Assembly (NCBI GenBank): GCA_022560025.1
Contig: JAFISE010000086.1
Span: 62,001 to 126,000 of the forward strand
From: Stagonosporopsis chrysanthemi
Taxonomy: Eukaryota > Ascomycota > Dothideomycetes > Pleosporales > Didymellaceae
Direction of reading: 5' to 3'
DNA: 64,000 nt
The notes below the pieces were generated by a model. That model did no database searches. It was not told the origin of the DNA and saw only the letters and a program-made list of their open reading frames with translations. The position numbers and the translations under genes are program-made. Shown piece by piece: positions 1-9,563 of this stretch; the stretch's first letter is position 1; each line of letters starts with the position of its first letter.

Positions 1-707
1 GCGTCAAACAGGACCTCAAACGCATCCAACGCGCCGTTCCAAGACCGTGAATCCTTAGAGAGCTATGTTACTACACAGCCTAGCGCATCACGGTCGCAGA
101 GCAGCTCGATCAGAGAACAGCGCTGGTACGGCCCCGTCGTGCGATTCTGGACTACGCATATCAGGTACGAAACCGCCTGCATCCCACCTGACATACCGTT
201 AACGTACAGTAGTCTCACCATCAACGAGGGAGCGCACAGGGACCATCTAGGTACACAGCTCTGTGCCCTACACCTCCAAAATCCCCATCATACTAACACT
301 ATACAGCACTCGAACGCACGTTCCTAGGCTACCTGCGGACGTCGTTGATTCTCGTCATGACGGGCGTCATCATTGCACAGCTCTTCCGCCTCCAACGCGC
401 ACCGAATCCTGACCCTGAGATAGGGTTCTATGTTGTTGGTGAGCCGCTTAGTGTGGCGTTCATCGGTATGGCAGTCTTTGTGGTGCTTGTCGGCGCGATT
501 CGGTTTTGGAGACTGCAGAATGCGTTGGTCAGGGGAAAGGCGTTGACTGGCGGGTGGGAGCTGTTCGTGATTATGGGGTTGAGCGCTTTGGTGAGTAGTG
601 GTTTGTGGATGGAACGAGTTGAAGATATTGTGTGTGCTGACTATTTCTAGTTATTGATGGCGACATTTGCATTGGTGTTGGCTATCAATATTGATAAAGC
701 CAGATGA
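1..707 (+). CDS. DUF202 (YidH-type) membrane protein, 5' partial
   Basis: The frame is open from base 1, so the gene starts upstream of the window. My exon model is 1-164, 210-250, 307-590 and 651-707, and all phases close. Introns are 45, 56 and 60 bp; the second carries a perfect TACTAAC branch site. The joined protein has a Ser/Asn-rich N-terminus, a WYGPVVRFW segment, then RDHLALERTFLGYLRTSL leading into a hydrophobic stretch. That is the signature of DUF202 proteins: a charged ERTFL..LRTS motif entering the first of three membrane helices. Two more helices follow (SVAFIGMAVFVVLVGAI and the segment across the last intron), and the protein ends in INIDKAR. Fungal members are small membrane proteins of uncertain function, related to the membrane part of Vtc1-like proteins. 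Family call is solid; role unknown. Confidence 0.85.
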
Positions 708-1304
708 CAGATTGATGGGTTTGAGGCGTCTCATATACGAATGACTTATAGTCGTATCAGAGACTTCAGTCCGCATCTGCACAGTAGTCCGACATCAGTG
801 CATATGCATGATTGGAGGCGCTCACGAAGAAACTCGGGAAACGAGCCTACCCCAACGGATTGGAGACGCAGGTGCGATACTGCATGATATTAGAGTGCAG
901 ATAAGGCATACCAAGCACCTGTCACGACGTTACGCCACTCCTTATCTGTGTTTTGGTGCAGGCGTTTGGCCAGTACCTTGTCTGATCTGCACGACCTAGT
1001 ATATATGCGGTAACCCGTACTCAACCCCGGACGTTCAGTGCGGAGATAGACAACTGCACCTACCACACCCTATCATCTTGCTTGCCGGCAGCAGTGGAGT
1101 AAGGCTATTCTCAAATTGACTTATCGCAATCTACTCCAACTCTACCCCAAACATGGATTCGAGATGGGTGTCAACCAGTCACAATGTCTTGCCAAACAGA
1201 TGTGATCCCCGGACATCGATATTCAGATCACTGAAGCTCAATATAAGGATCTTCAAACCCCCTCGTACGATTTTCTAGATATGCTGCATATGTGATTCCA
1301 CAAA
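708..1304. other. intergenic, no gene seen
   Basis: About 600 bp between the DUF202 gene and the urea transporter. Only short ORFs without recognisable protein character. It presumably holds the terminator of the first gene and the promoter of the second; I cannot point to a specific site. Confidence 0.6.
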
Positions 1305-3542
1305 ATGGCAGACTCTGCAGCAGCAATACTGCCCGTCGGCGCCGGCTACGGTACGCGCCTCCTCAAGCAACTCCACCACAATGCTAACACCTCCCAGGCG
1401 TCGTGGTTGGCATCGGATTCTTCTTTGCCTTCCTGATGATGGGCATCTCTTGGATTCAGAATCGCTATACTGCGTATTCTACAAAGCAATCTGAGGAATT
1501 CAACACCGCTTCGCGGTCGGTAAAGCCGGGTCTCATCGCTTCTGGGATTGTGTCGGCGTGGACTTGGGCAGCTACGCTGTTGCAGTCGAGTACTGTAAGT
1601 CCTAAATTCTGTGAGCATTGAGCTAAGAGCTGATGTTTCCAAGGTTGCGTATACGTATGGCGTCGCCGGTCCATTTTGGTATGCAGCAGGAGCAACAGTG
1701 CAGATCCTTGTATTCTCCATCCTGGCCTGTAAGGTCAAGCAGAATGCACCGCGGTGCCATACGTACCTCGAGATTATCAATGCTAGATACGGGCGCCTAG
1801 CGCATCTGGTGTTCATGGTCTTTGCCTTCGTAACGAATATCCTCGTTGGCAGCCAGCTTTTGCTGGGAGGCAGTGCTGTCGTCACTGCGTTGACGGGCAT
1901 GAATGTATATGCTGCAATCTTCCTGATCCCCATTGGTGAGAGTGTTGTTGTCTTCTTGAGAAACTCCAGCTGATACATCTAGGCGTGTGCGCGTACGTAA
2001 TTCTCGGAGGCCTTCGAGCAACCTTCCTATGCGACTACTCCCACACCCTCATCCTGATGATAATTATCCTCTACTTCATGTTTCACGCCTACGCGACCAG
2101 CGACCTCATCGGCTCCCCCAGCGCTATGTATGACCTCCTTAAGAGCGCAGCTTCAACCCGCCCCATTGATGGCAACCACAACGGCTCCTACGTAACCCTC
2201 AAATCCAACCTCGGACTCATCTTCGGAGTTATCCAGCTCTGCTCTGGATCCGGCACTGTGTTTCTTGACCAGGCCTACTGGCAGCGCGCCATCGCATCTC
2301 AGCCTTCTACGGCAGTAAAAGCATACATCCTGGGCGGTATTGCGTGGTTTGCAATTCCATTTGGGTTCTCGACGACGCTGGGATTGGCGGCGGCGGCACT
2401 CACAGATCATCCCAGTTTCCCCACGTATCCGAATGTGCCAAGTGCGCACGAGATCTCCTCAGGTCTCGCCGCCCCTTACGCAGCTATCGCCCTCTTGGGG
2501 AAGAATGGCGCCGCTGCTTTACTCATCGTACTCTTTATGGCTGTCACTTCGTGTGCGTCAGCAGAGCTCATCGCGACGTCCAGTCTCCTCACATTCGACG
2601 TGTATAAAGCCTACTTCCAGCCCAAAGCCACCCCGAAACAGCTGATTTTCGTCTCGCACATCATGATCTGCGTGTTCGGCATCGTCATGGCAGTCTTCGC
2701 TTGCATTTGGAACCTGGCAACGATAGATTTAGGCTGGCTCTTCCTGTACGTCTCACCAATTTCTATCAGCCTTACATCCTCAACCACATCCACTACTGAC
2801 ACTCTTCAGGGTCATGGGTCTTTTGATCGGCGGCGCCGTCTTCCCCGCCGCATTCACGATCGTGTGGAAAAAACAATCCCGTGTTGGCGCCATCTCAGGC
2901 GCGATTTGTGGTCTTGCAGCGGGTCTGATCGCCTGGCTCACAACAGCGTACCATTACTACGGCGAGATCACCGTCGCCACAACAGGCACAGAATATGCCA
3001 CGCTCGCAGGCAACTTGGCGGCGATCATGACGGGCCTCATCGTAACGACGACCATCTCGCTGCTCAAGCCGGACAACTTCGACTGGGAAGTGACGCGCGC
3101 GATCAACGCGCTCCCTGTCAGTGAAGGTGTCGCGCACACGGGAGCCTCGACGCCGAGCCGTCCTTCGTCGCCCGAGCCTCGTGAAAAAGGCGATACCAAA
3201 CCCACCCCCTCATCACCCTCCCCTTCCGCCTCCACCACAGACGCGGAACCCGCCCTCCCCCTTCCCTCAACCACAAACTCCCCCTCCTCCCTCAACAGCG
3301 CCTTCAAACTCGCCTGCATCTCCTCGTTCACACTGACACTGATCCTGGACTTCATCCTCCCGATGCCCATGTTCTTCTCGCACTACGTGTTCAGCAAAGG
3401 CTTCTTCACCGCATGGGTGGTGGTGAGCTTTGCGTGGGTCTTTGTCAGTGCAGGAATAAGTTGTTTTCTGCCCGTATGGGAGACGAGGTCGTTTTGGGGG
3501 GAGTTGTGGGGGAGGATACGGGGGAGGGGGAGTGTATCTTGA
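1305..3542 (+). CDS. DUR3: DUR3-like urea/Na+-solute symporter
   Basis: Five exons, 1305-1350, 1398-1594, 1644-1935, 1983-2745 and 2810-3542, give a 676-residue protein with every phase closing. The sequence is a polytopic sodium:solute symporter (SSF) protein of the DUR3 branch. The N-terminal part has WTWAATLLQSST followed by VAYTYGVAGPFWYAAGATVQ, highly characteristic of fungal DUR3 urea transporters. The middle contains VILGGLRATFLCDYSHT and CSGSGTVFLDQAYWQRAIAS, both typical of the family. A hydrophilic Pro/Ser/Thr-rich loop lies between late membrane segments, and the length fits fungal DUR3 (roughly 650-730). Expected role: high-affinity urea, possibly polyamine, uptake at the plasma membrane, normally under nitrogen control in fungi. 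No nitrogen regulatory site is claimed here. A 16-base G run follows the stop codon closely. Confidence 0.92.
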
Positions 3543-4226
3543 ATGGAATGGAGTGGGAGGGGGGGGGGGGGGGGCTGGATCTCGCTCGAGATGTGCGTTT
3601 CTTCTCAGCGAGGGTTGGTGAGAACAAGGGAAGGCCATCTTGGCTCGACTTACTGGTCCCTCATTCCTGCATATGACAGAGTTGGCACAACCTACCTCCG
3701 GGATTTGATGCTGGCCTTCTTTCTATAGAGTAACTTGTTTAGTGCCAGCGAACAATGGAAATTTGTATTCGCTACAACTTGCTATTGCCTAATGCCTAGA
3801 TTTAGTTTCGTAGGCTATCTCGATCAGGGTTTACATGTGTTATACTAATACGCCAATCTGATTGGCCAATATCTTCAAGGTCCTTGGTAGGCGACGGGAA
3901 TAGGCTGTCCCCACATTTCAACACTGACTACCTCAACCCTTCGCTCGCTGAACTAGCGAGGATCGGTAAAGCATCAACAAAGGATTGACTGCGTGGAAAT
4001 TCGCTGTTCTCTCAACAACGTTATGTCACGCGGCGCGAATATGAGCTCTTCAGGCGTCCCTTCAATGTCTCGCTAATATTGACCGCTCGAAACCAGCCAC
4101 AACAGTCATTAGCCCACCCGCAAAGGTGAGCAACTCTCCGCTAGATATCCAGAACCAAGTATCCTCATCACGGTCTGCGCCATCTGTACCCCTATGCTCA
4201 TCAGACTTTTCCATTGAAACGCAACA
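3543..4226. other. intergenic with G16 tract
   Basis: The 3' flank of the urea transporter begins with an uninterrupted run of about 16 G at 3559-3574. The rest carries no convincing reading frame. It leads into the promoter of the gene at 4227. Confidence 0.6.
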
Positions 4227-4880
4227 ATGTCGACCTCCCGTCCATCAGCCACGACGACCTATCCATTCTACGCAACAACCTACACCAACCCCTCCCCTAC
4301 CAGCGCCTCATCCTATCCTACTACCTATACTGACAACACCTGGCTCCCTTTCGTCAGCGCAGACACACACTGCGCCTCCGCAACCGCCTACCCCAGTGTG
4401 CACGGCCCGCAAGGCCTGCAAGCCGCATGCGTGATCAGCAACGCCGCAGACCTCAACCCCAACGCGTTCTGGGATGTATATGAGTGCTGTCCCGGCCACG
4501 ACATGTCGGCGTACGGCTACTCGGTTACGGGCGGCGAGATCGTCAACCCGGGTATCTGTATGGTGCAGTGTACGGTCGGTCAGGGGACGACATGGCAGCA
4601 GGTGGGCGAGTGCCTGCAGAAACGGGCGAAGGAGGTTGTATGTTCGCCGAGGTTTGAGGAACGGAGTTACAACGACACTTCTGCATCTGGGAGGAGCACG
4701 AAAGCCGGGGTGACGGTGTCGGCTACTAGGCCTGGTGGAGATGGCTCGTCGAGTGCGACTGGGGCCGCTTCCACAGGAGCGGCTGCGTCAGTCGATGTTG
4801 TGCATGCGAGATCTTCGAGGCTGGTGCTGTTTGCGTTTGGGTTGCTTGCTTTGGGTTCGGCAGCAGGAATGCTTCTGTGA
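4227..4880 (+). CDS. Cys-containing probable GPI-anchored surface protein, unknown function
   Basis: A single-exon frame of 217 residues. The N-terminus is Ser/Thr/Tyr/Pro-rich without a classical signal peptide at the first Met. A central domain of about 100 residues has well-spaced cysteines (ADTHC, AACVIS, YECCPGHD, GICMVQC, GECLQ, VVCSP). A Ser/Thr/Gly/Ala-rich linker follows, and the last 20 residues are hydrophobic (LVLFAFGLLALGSA), ending almost at the stop codon. That tail looks like a GPI-attachment signal or C-terminal anchor. I do not recognise the family. The absent N-terminal signal is odd for a GPI protein; an upstream exon could supply it, but I found no clear one. The next gene, at 6526, also has a C-P-x-G-Y/CCP cysteine domain followed by a membrane anchor, so the two may be distantly similar. 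Confidence 0.7.
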   Translation: MSTSRPSATTTYPFYATTYTNPSPTSASSYPTTYTDNTWLPFVSADTHCASATAYPSVHGPQGLQAACVISNAADLNPNAFWDVYECCPGHDMSAYGYSVTGGEIVNPGICMVQCTVGQGTTWQQVGECLQKRAKEVVCSPRFEERSYNDTSASGRSTKAGVTVSATRPGGDGSSSATGAASTGAAASVDVVHARSSRLVLFAFGLLALGSAAGMLL

Positions 4881-6525
4881 ACAGGTAGATCTTTACCAGT
4901 TCAGCATGTGCGTAAGTGCTCCTTTCCAGGCGACATGCTCTTGATTTCAGATACCGGTCATCTTCATATGACCTTTGGACGAGAATCTTCGAGAACACCG
5001 CTGTGTAACGTTTGGTTGTTATCATATTGCATTGTCAATCTGTATAGTTCCTCCTCCACGTTATAACGCTGCGTTTGACGGACTGTCCGATTCACAAATC
5101 GCGCAAATAACGTCCAACATGCTTGTGCTCGTTCCGGGGATCACTGGCAATGTCGATCGGCACCTGCTAGATAGCCTTGTATCTCATAGCCTCCGAGTCC
5201 GCGGCCTTGATCACTTTACGATAGGGTGGTAAAAAGATCTAGGTTGGGTCGGGGTTGGGTTAACGGTACCTCACTGTTGGGTTGGGGTTGAAATTAGGTT
5301 CCTCTGACGTTGCCTCTCTGAATCTTCACGCAATCAAAAGGTATTCTATTGAAATAGTATAGAACCATAAATTTCTCTCAGATGAACTACCGAGCTCCTG
5401 TATCCAAGCAGAATTCGGAAAGCTATGGGATTCCCGTGGAGGGCAACCCAACCCCAACCCCAACCCAACAGTGAGGTACCGTCAACCTGACCCCAACCTA
5501 AACTATACCTCTTTACCATCCTACGAGTCTACGAGCAACTCAAGGACCCACAACATCCAAAGCTCGAGTCCTTCGTCCCAATGCAGAACTACTACGCCAT
5601 CCCAGCACTCGAACAAAACGTGTGCGAGAGCCTATACCATCATCTGCGCACACACAGAAACGCCCATCATGCGACTAGACGCCCAGCTCCTCCTGCTTTG
5701 CGCCGCCGAGTGAGTCGGCATCACACGGTTCCTCGGCGCCAGCTAGAATCGCGACTGAAGACGACGACCACAGCTCGGCCAACACCAGAGCTACGACGCC
5801 ATTATGGCCTTCCCCCAGCAAGCCCAGCTCACCTCGACAGTCAAACCCATCTATCTACCTACATCCTGACCGGCGCCTCTACCGCAGTCTACTTCTTCGT
5901 CGCCATGCAGAGGGAGTTGTGATTCAGAATTGCTTGCGACCGTGGAAGCCAGTACTATGCCTCTTTGCACAGCTTGCACCCCCCTGGTTTTCCGTGCAAC
6001 TGCGTCCCGTTCCGTTACTGCTGATAGACGGGTGGTGTGGTGCTGCTGCTTCCCACTTAGGATCGGGGGCTGCTCCCGTTAGCGTGCCGCCCGTTTGCTA
6101 AGCCGCGAAAAGGTTAGCTCATCATGGGGCGGGGATTACGATTGGCTGTCTGCATCCAGCATCGCGAGCATGTATGCGGGCTGACGAGAGCGAAGGAGAT
6201 TGAACGGCGTTGGATTGGGCTGGGCAGGACTGAATTGGGGGGGATTGGAGGCAGGACTTAGGGCGTGTTTTCGTACTTCTTAGTTTTTACTTCTTCTTCT
6301 TCTCCTCCCTCAGAACTTCTGTTTTTTGTGATTTGCGTGCGCGTGGTTATGCTCGAGCGCGTGCAGAATTGCTGTTGTGTGCAAGATTGTACGTTCGCAC
6401 AGTGACGCTCGACGTTGGGCCAGTACATAGGCTACAGAAAACTACTGCATACACACACATACCCCGTCGCAAGACGTCGACTCGAAACAACATCGCTGCG
6501 CTCGTAGCCCATCCGCCCGCCCAAC
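4881..6525. other. long intergenic region with an inverted-repeat element
   Basis: Besides the element at 5222-5523, this 1.6 kb holds only frames that look like chance. The best, 5581-5922 (+), lacks a recognisable domain. The last 200 bases before 6526 include a pyrimidine-rich run (TTCTTCTTCTTCTCC, about 6291-6305), common in fungal promoters. Confidence 0.5.
5222..5523. mobile_element. MITE-like element with long G-rich terminal inverted repeats
   Basis: The left arm from 5224 and the right arm ending at 5521 are inverted copies of each other over about 65 bases. Both contain ACGGTACCTCACTGTTGGG followed by GGTTGGGG-type repeats. The outer ends match as GGGTGGTAAA (left) and GGATGGTAAA (right, reverse complement). 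Each end is bordered by TA (5222-5223 and 5522-5523), as expected for a Tc1/mariner-type target duplication. The inside (about 5292-5440) has no coding frame, so this is a non-autonomous element. The G-rich arms could also form G-quadruplexes. Only one copy is visible in the window. Confidence 0.65.
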
Positions 6526-7608
6526 ATGTCACCACACCTCTTCGCGCGCCAAACGCCGCAACCGCTCTCCGCCCCGCTCGCGCAACCCTCCACCACCCTC
6601 GCGCTCAGCACAACCTTCACGCCGCCCGCCTCCTGCCTGCTCCCGTCTCAAATCACTATCCTGCCCTCGCCCGGCTACCTGATCTGGCACAACGAACCCG
6701 TTCCCCACCCCAACAGCACGCAGAGCGCATGCTACCCATCCCAATTCCTCGCGTCCTACACGTCCATTGCGCCTACCACCTCGCTCGCGCTGGGCTCCTC
6801 AGTTGTGCCGGCGCTGAGCCCGCTCGCGTGCCCCGTGGGCTACTGCACGGCGTACGTAGGCGCGGGGAACTACTTAGCGTGCTGTCCGCGAGGGTACCAG
6901 TTTGCGAGTACGGGGGCGGCGGGGGCGGGGGCTGTGGCATCACGGCCTGCGTACGGGGGGGTGTGCTATTCGGATATTGCGCGGGGCCAGGAGATGACGG
7001 CCGTGGTGTATGATGCACTAGGCAGCGCGAGAGAGGAGCTGTGGAAGCCCAGCACGACGGGGGCGCAGGCGTGGGCGCATCCGATTGATGGATGGGCGGC
7101 TGGGAGGCCGTCGGTGGCGTGTGCAGCGATAGAGACGTCGTCGAGTGCGTCGTCGAGTGCATCGGGGACGTCCAGGTCGGCGGCGGCGGGGGATGCGACC
7201 ACGCGACCGCTGGCGAGTGCGCAGGCGAAGGCGAAGAAGAAGAAAGCAGGGGGTGGTGTGATCGCGGGCGCGGTGCTGGGCGCGCTGGTGGGGCTCGCGG
7301 CGATTCTGGGGGTGGTGCTGTTGCTGTTGCGCAGGAAGAGGCAGGGCAAAGCTGTTGAGGAGAAGAGCCCCAAGGGTGATGATGGGGCGCTGTATCAGCT
7401 GGATGGCAGTGAGGTCCACCAGAAGGATGGGAACGGTCCTGGTGTGGAGGTGCACGCTGTAGCTGCTCCGATCGAGATGGGTGCTGCGACTGCTCAGACA
7501 GAGCTAGACTCGCGTAACAGAGCGATTACTCATGAATTGAGGACTGAGCGGGTGGCTGAGCTGCCAGCTGGGAGCGATGGACGGACAGGCCGAAGAGAGA
7601 ACTCGTAG
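6526..7608 (+). CDS. single-pass membrane protein with Cys ectodomain, unknown function
   Basis: A 360-residue intronless frame. A Cys-rich ectodomain occupies roughly residues 35-165, with motifs such as ACPVGYCTAYVG and LACCPRGYQF. A Ser/Ala-rich stretch follows, then a Lys patch (AKAKKKKAGGG) directly before one membrane helix (VIAGAVLGALVGLAAILGVVLLLL) and a basic stop-transfer RRKRQ. The cytoplasmic tail has ELDS and HELRTERVAELPAG, motifs I associate with tails of many single-pass Pezizomycotina surface proteins (WSC-like or mucin-like). No strong N-terminal signal peptide is visible. The final codons (RRENS) and TAG stop lie inside the end of a miniature transposable element (7589-7833), so the native C-terminus was probably different. 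Function unknown. Confidence 0.8.
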   Translation: MSPHLFARQTPQPLSAPLAQPSTTLALSTTFTPPASCLLPSQITILPSPGYLIWHNEPVPHPNSTQSACYPSQFLASYTSIAPTTSLALGSSVVPALSPLACPVGYCTAYVGAGNYLACCPRGYQFASTGAAGAGAVASRPAYGGVCYSDIARGQEMTAVVYDALGSAREELWKPSTTGAQAWAHPIDGWAAGRPSVACAAIETSSSASSSASGTSRSAAAGDATTRPLASAQAKAKKKKAGGGVIAGAVLGALVGLAAILGVVLLLLRRKRQGKAVEEKSPKGDDGALYQLDGSEVHQKDGNGPGVEVHAVAAPIEMGAATAQTELDSRNRAITHELRTERVAELPAGSDGRTGRRENS

Positions 7609-7833
7609 TCTTTTGAGCGATCGTTCTTGACAACAACAGACCCCCAAAGTTGGCTACAACACCCACAACGGATGCATCGAATTTATTGGCGCGGTGATGT
7701 AGTGCTTGCTACTCTCTACACTTTAGGTTGTTAAATTTGAATTTAGATTGTATTCAGCCGTGATTGTGGCGCACAGAAGAGGTTGTTGGGGTAGCATGAA
7801 TCGGATTAGCCAAAAGACAAGAGCTCCATTGTA
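7589..7833. mobile_element. MITE family A, copy 1 (overlaps a coding end)
   Basis: The left end CGAAGAGAGAACTCGTAG plus TCTTTTGAGCGATCGTT (7591-7626) is the inverted partner of the right end ending GAGCTCCATTGTA at 7833. The interior shares the family core GTTGGCTACAAC (about 7651) and GCTACTCTCT with the copy at 13103-13346. The left terminal repeat overlaps the last six codons of the gene at 6526. Length 245 bp. Confidence 0.75.
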
Positions 7834-7938
7834 GGAAGACAAAATAGAAGTTCTTTTCCTGCCGAGAAGAGTAATGTGGGTATCATCGCTGCAGAGTAAA
7901 CATAAAGGGAGGTTTAAGTTGTCGAAAAGACAAAAGAA

Positions 7939-9021
7939 TCACCTCAGTGGCTTCCTGCCGTACACAACCGTGCCCGGCAAATAAGCATGCGTCCTATAGC
8001 TCCTCAACTCTTTGCGCATCTGCGCGAGATGGACCTGGGCCCTCGATATGCTCCAGCCGCCCACCTGCGTCAGCAGGCGCAGCATGAAACCCTCAATCCC
8101 GTCGTGCAGCCGCAGCTGATTCCATCGTCCGATATTCTTCATCTTCTTGTCTGTCGACCACCCATTCATGGGCCATTTGTACTCGACCTCGACGACATCT
8201 ACGAACCCAGCTCGCTCCATTCGCAGCTTCGCCTCCTCCCAGATGGTGAAGCTCTTACCGAAGCGGTCGCCCATCTCGATGACCGTCTTGCCCCAGGTGT
8301 GGTAGAAGTGGTCGGGCCCCATGGTCCCGTCGTCTGCAACGGGCTGCACAGAATGCTCGACAATCTCGACCCAGCCGCCAGGCTTGGTGTGCTTGTATGC
8401 TTCGTGGAAGAAAAAGTCCCAGTCGGGTATGCAGCCGAACAGCTCGCGGATGTGAATGAAGTCGAAGTGGTCCTCAGGGAAGGTCCAGTCGAGTGTCACG
8501 TCGTCGATCTCGAAGCGGCAGTTTGGCGGCACCCACTCGGGCTGGATGGGCGAGAGATCGGTGCCGGTGACGGCTGCTGAGGGGTACTGGTCGGCCATGT
8601 CTATGGCCCATATGCCAGTGCCGGTGCCCACGTCGAGAATGCGCTGCGGATGCGAGATGGGCGCCAGGTGCAGCTTCTGGTCGAGGGTGAGCAGGTACAT
8701 GTGGTGTGCAAAGTCGAGGATCTCCTTGGCAGGCTCGTCGTTGGGGCCCCAGTAGGCGCCGTCGCGGTATGCGTGGTACTGGCGGCCGTTCTCGATGCGG
8801 TGGTTGAGGATGTCGGAGGCGAGCGAGTCGGTCTCGTCGCCCACGAGGCTGCCGCTGTCGAAGCCCGAGTCGGAGGCAAAGTCGTCGCCCAGGCCCTCGT
8901 CGTGGGCCCTCGCGTGCTCGTCGACGGCAGCAGGCAGGCCGAGTCCGCTGTCCGGGCTGCTGTAGTGCTGCCCCGGGCTGAGTGTCGCGGCCATGGTGGT
9001 CAGGTCTGGGTCTGGGTCCAA
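7939..9021 (-). CDS. LaeA-like SAM-dependent methyltransferase
   Basis: A 360-residue uninterrupted frame. Residues 1-75 are acidic and disordered (SDSGFDSGSLVGDETDS). A class I methyltransferase domain follows, beginning with the HRIENGRQYHAYRDGAYWGPNDE lead-in typical of LaeA-like/TAM-domain fungal proteins. Motif I is ILDVGTGTGIWAIDMA, then VTGTDLSPIQPEWVPPNCRFEIDD and the FDFIHIREL segment. LaeA relatives influence secondary-metabolite clusters and development, but most LaeA-like paralogues have no known substrate. This paralogue is probably not LaeA itself. It is divergent from an FAD monooxygenase, with 542 bp between the two start codons, so the pair may share a promoter. The first Met is chosen because the disordered N-terminus is typical; M10 is an alternative. 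Confidence 0.88.
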   Translation of the reverse strand: MDPDPDLTTMAATLSPGQHYSSPDSGLGLPAAVDEHARAHDEGLGDDFASDSGFDSGSLVGDETDSLASDILNHRIENGRQYHAYRDGAYWGPNDEPAKEILDFAHHMYLLTLDQKLHLAPISHPQRILDVGTGTGIWAIDMADQYPSAAVTGTDLSPIQPEWVPPNCRFEIDDVTLDWTFPEDHFDFIHIRELFGCIPDWDFFFHEAYKHTKPGGWVEIVEHSVQPVADDGTMGPDHFYHTWGKTVIEMGDRFGKSFTIWEEAKLRMERAGFVDVVEVEYKWPMNGWSTDKKMKNIGRWNQLRLHDGIEGFMLRLLTQVGGWSISRAQVHLAQMRKELRSYRTHAYLPGTVVYGRKPLR

Positions 9022-9563
9022 GGTGCTGGGAGCGGTCGTGGTAGTCTGCGGCAGTCTGCGGCAGTCTGCGGCAGTCTGTGACGGGTCGAGAAGGCCTTCA
9101 CAGCACCGACAGCCGACCAGCCGGGCTCGTATCGACGTTCAATCCGTGGGCGTCGCTGGCTATGTATATTAACGGCAGTCGCTGGCCGCGCCGTGGTTAG
9201 GGCATGTCGCTGGCGGGAACTAGACGAGGCGTCTCCGCTTCGCCAGGCGCTGTCGCCCAGTCGGCGGTGTGCTGCAGCGTCGTCATCTCGCTAGAGGGCG
9301 GCCGGCGCGAGCTTGTGTGCTTGCTGCGAATTGGCGTCCCGTCCGGTGCTGAGAGGCAGAGGAGCGCGCGCTGTTGATCAACGTCAGGCGAGGACTCCCC
9401 CGAAAGAAGGGCCGAGTTGGCCGCTTGCTGCCATGGTCGGCCGAGCTGTGTGTATGCCAGGCGCCTGCAAAGCTTCTAACAACGACACGGACTTCTAGCA
9501 CGAGAGCTTTGGTTCATAGCGTATTTCTGTCGTCGCCGACTACAGCCAGGCAGACGCACAATA
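9022..9563. promoter_or_regulatory. shared divergent promoter region with 10-bp tandem repeat
   Basis: Separates the start codons of the LaeA-like methyltransferase (-) and the FAD monooxygenase (+). Near the methyltransferase start, 9042-9080 holds four tandem copies of a 10-bp unit GCGGCAGTCT (last one imperfect). A possible TATA-like stretch TATGTATATTAAC lies at about 9160-9172. No specific factor site is claimed. Confidence 0.5.

Noticed and set aside
5236..5290. Interstitial telomere repeat
   Set aside because: The unit is GGTTGGGG-like, not the TTAGGG expected for filamentous ascomycetes, and it occurs as inverted arms of an element.
5581..5922. 113-codon ORF ending in a hydrophobic segment
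   Set aside because: Arg/His/Pro-rich composition suggests a chance frame; a nearby signal-like MRLDAQLLLLCAA could not be spliced to anything sensible.
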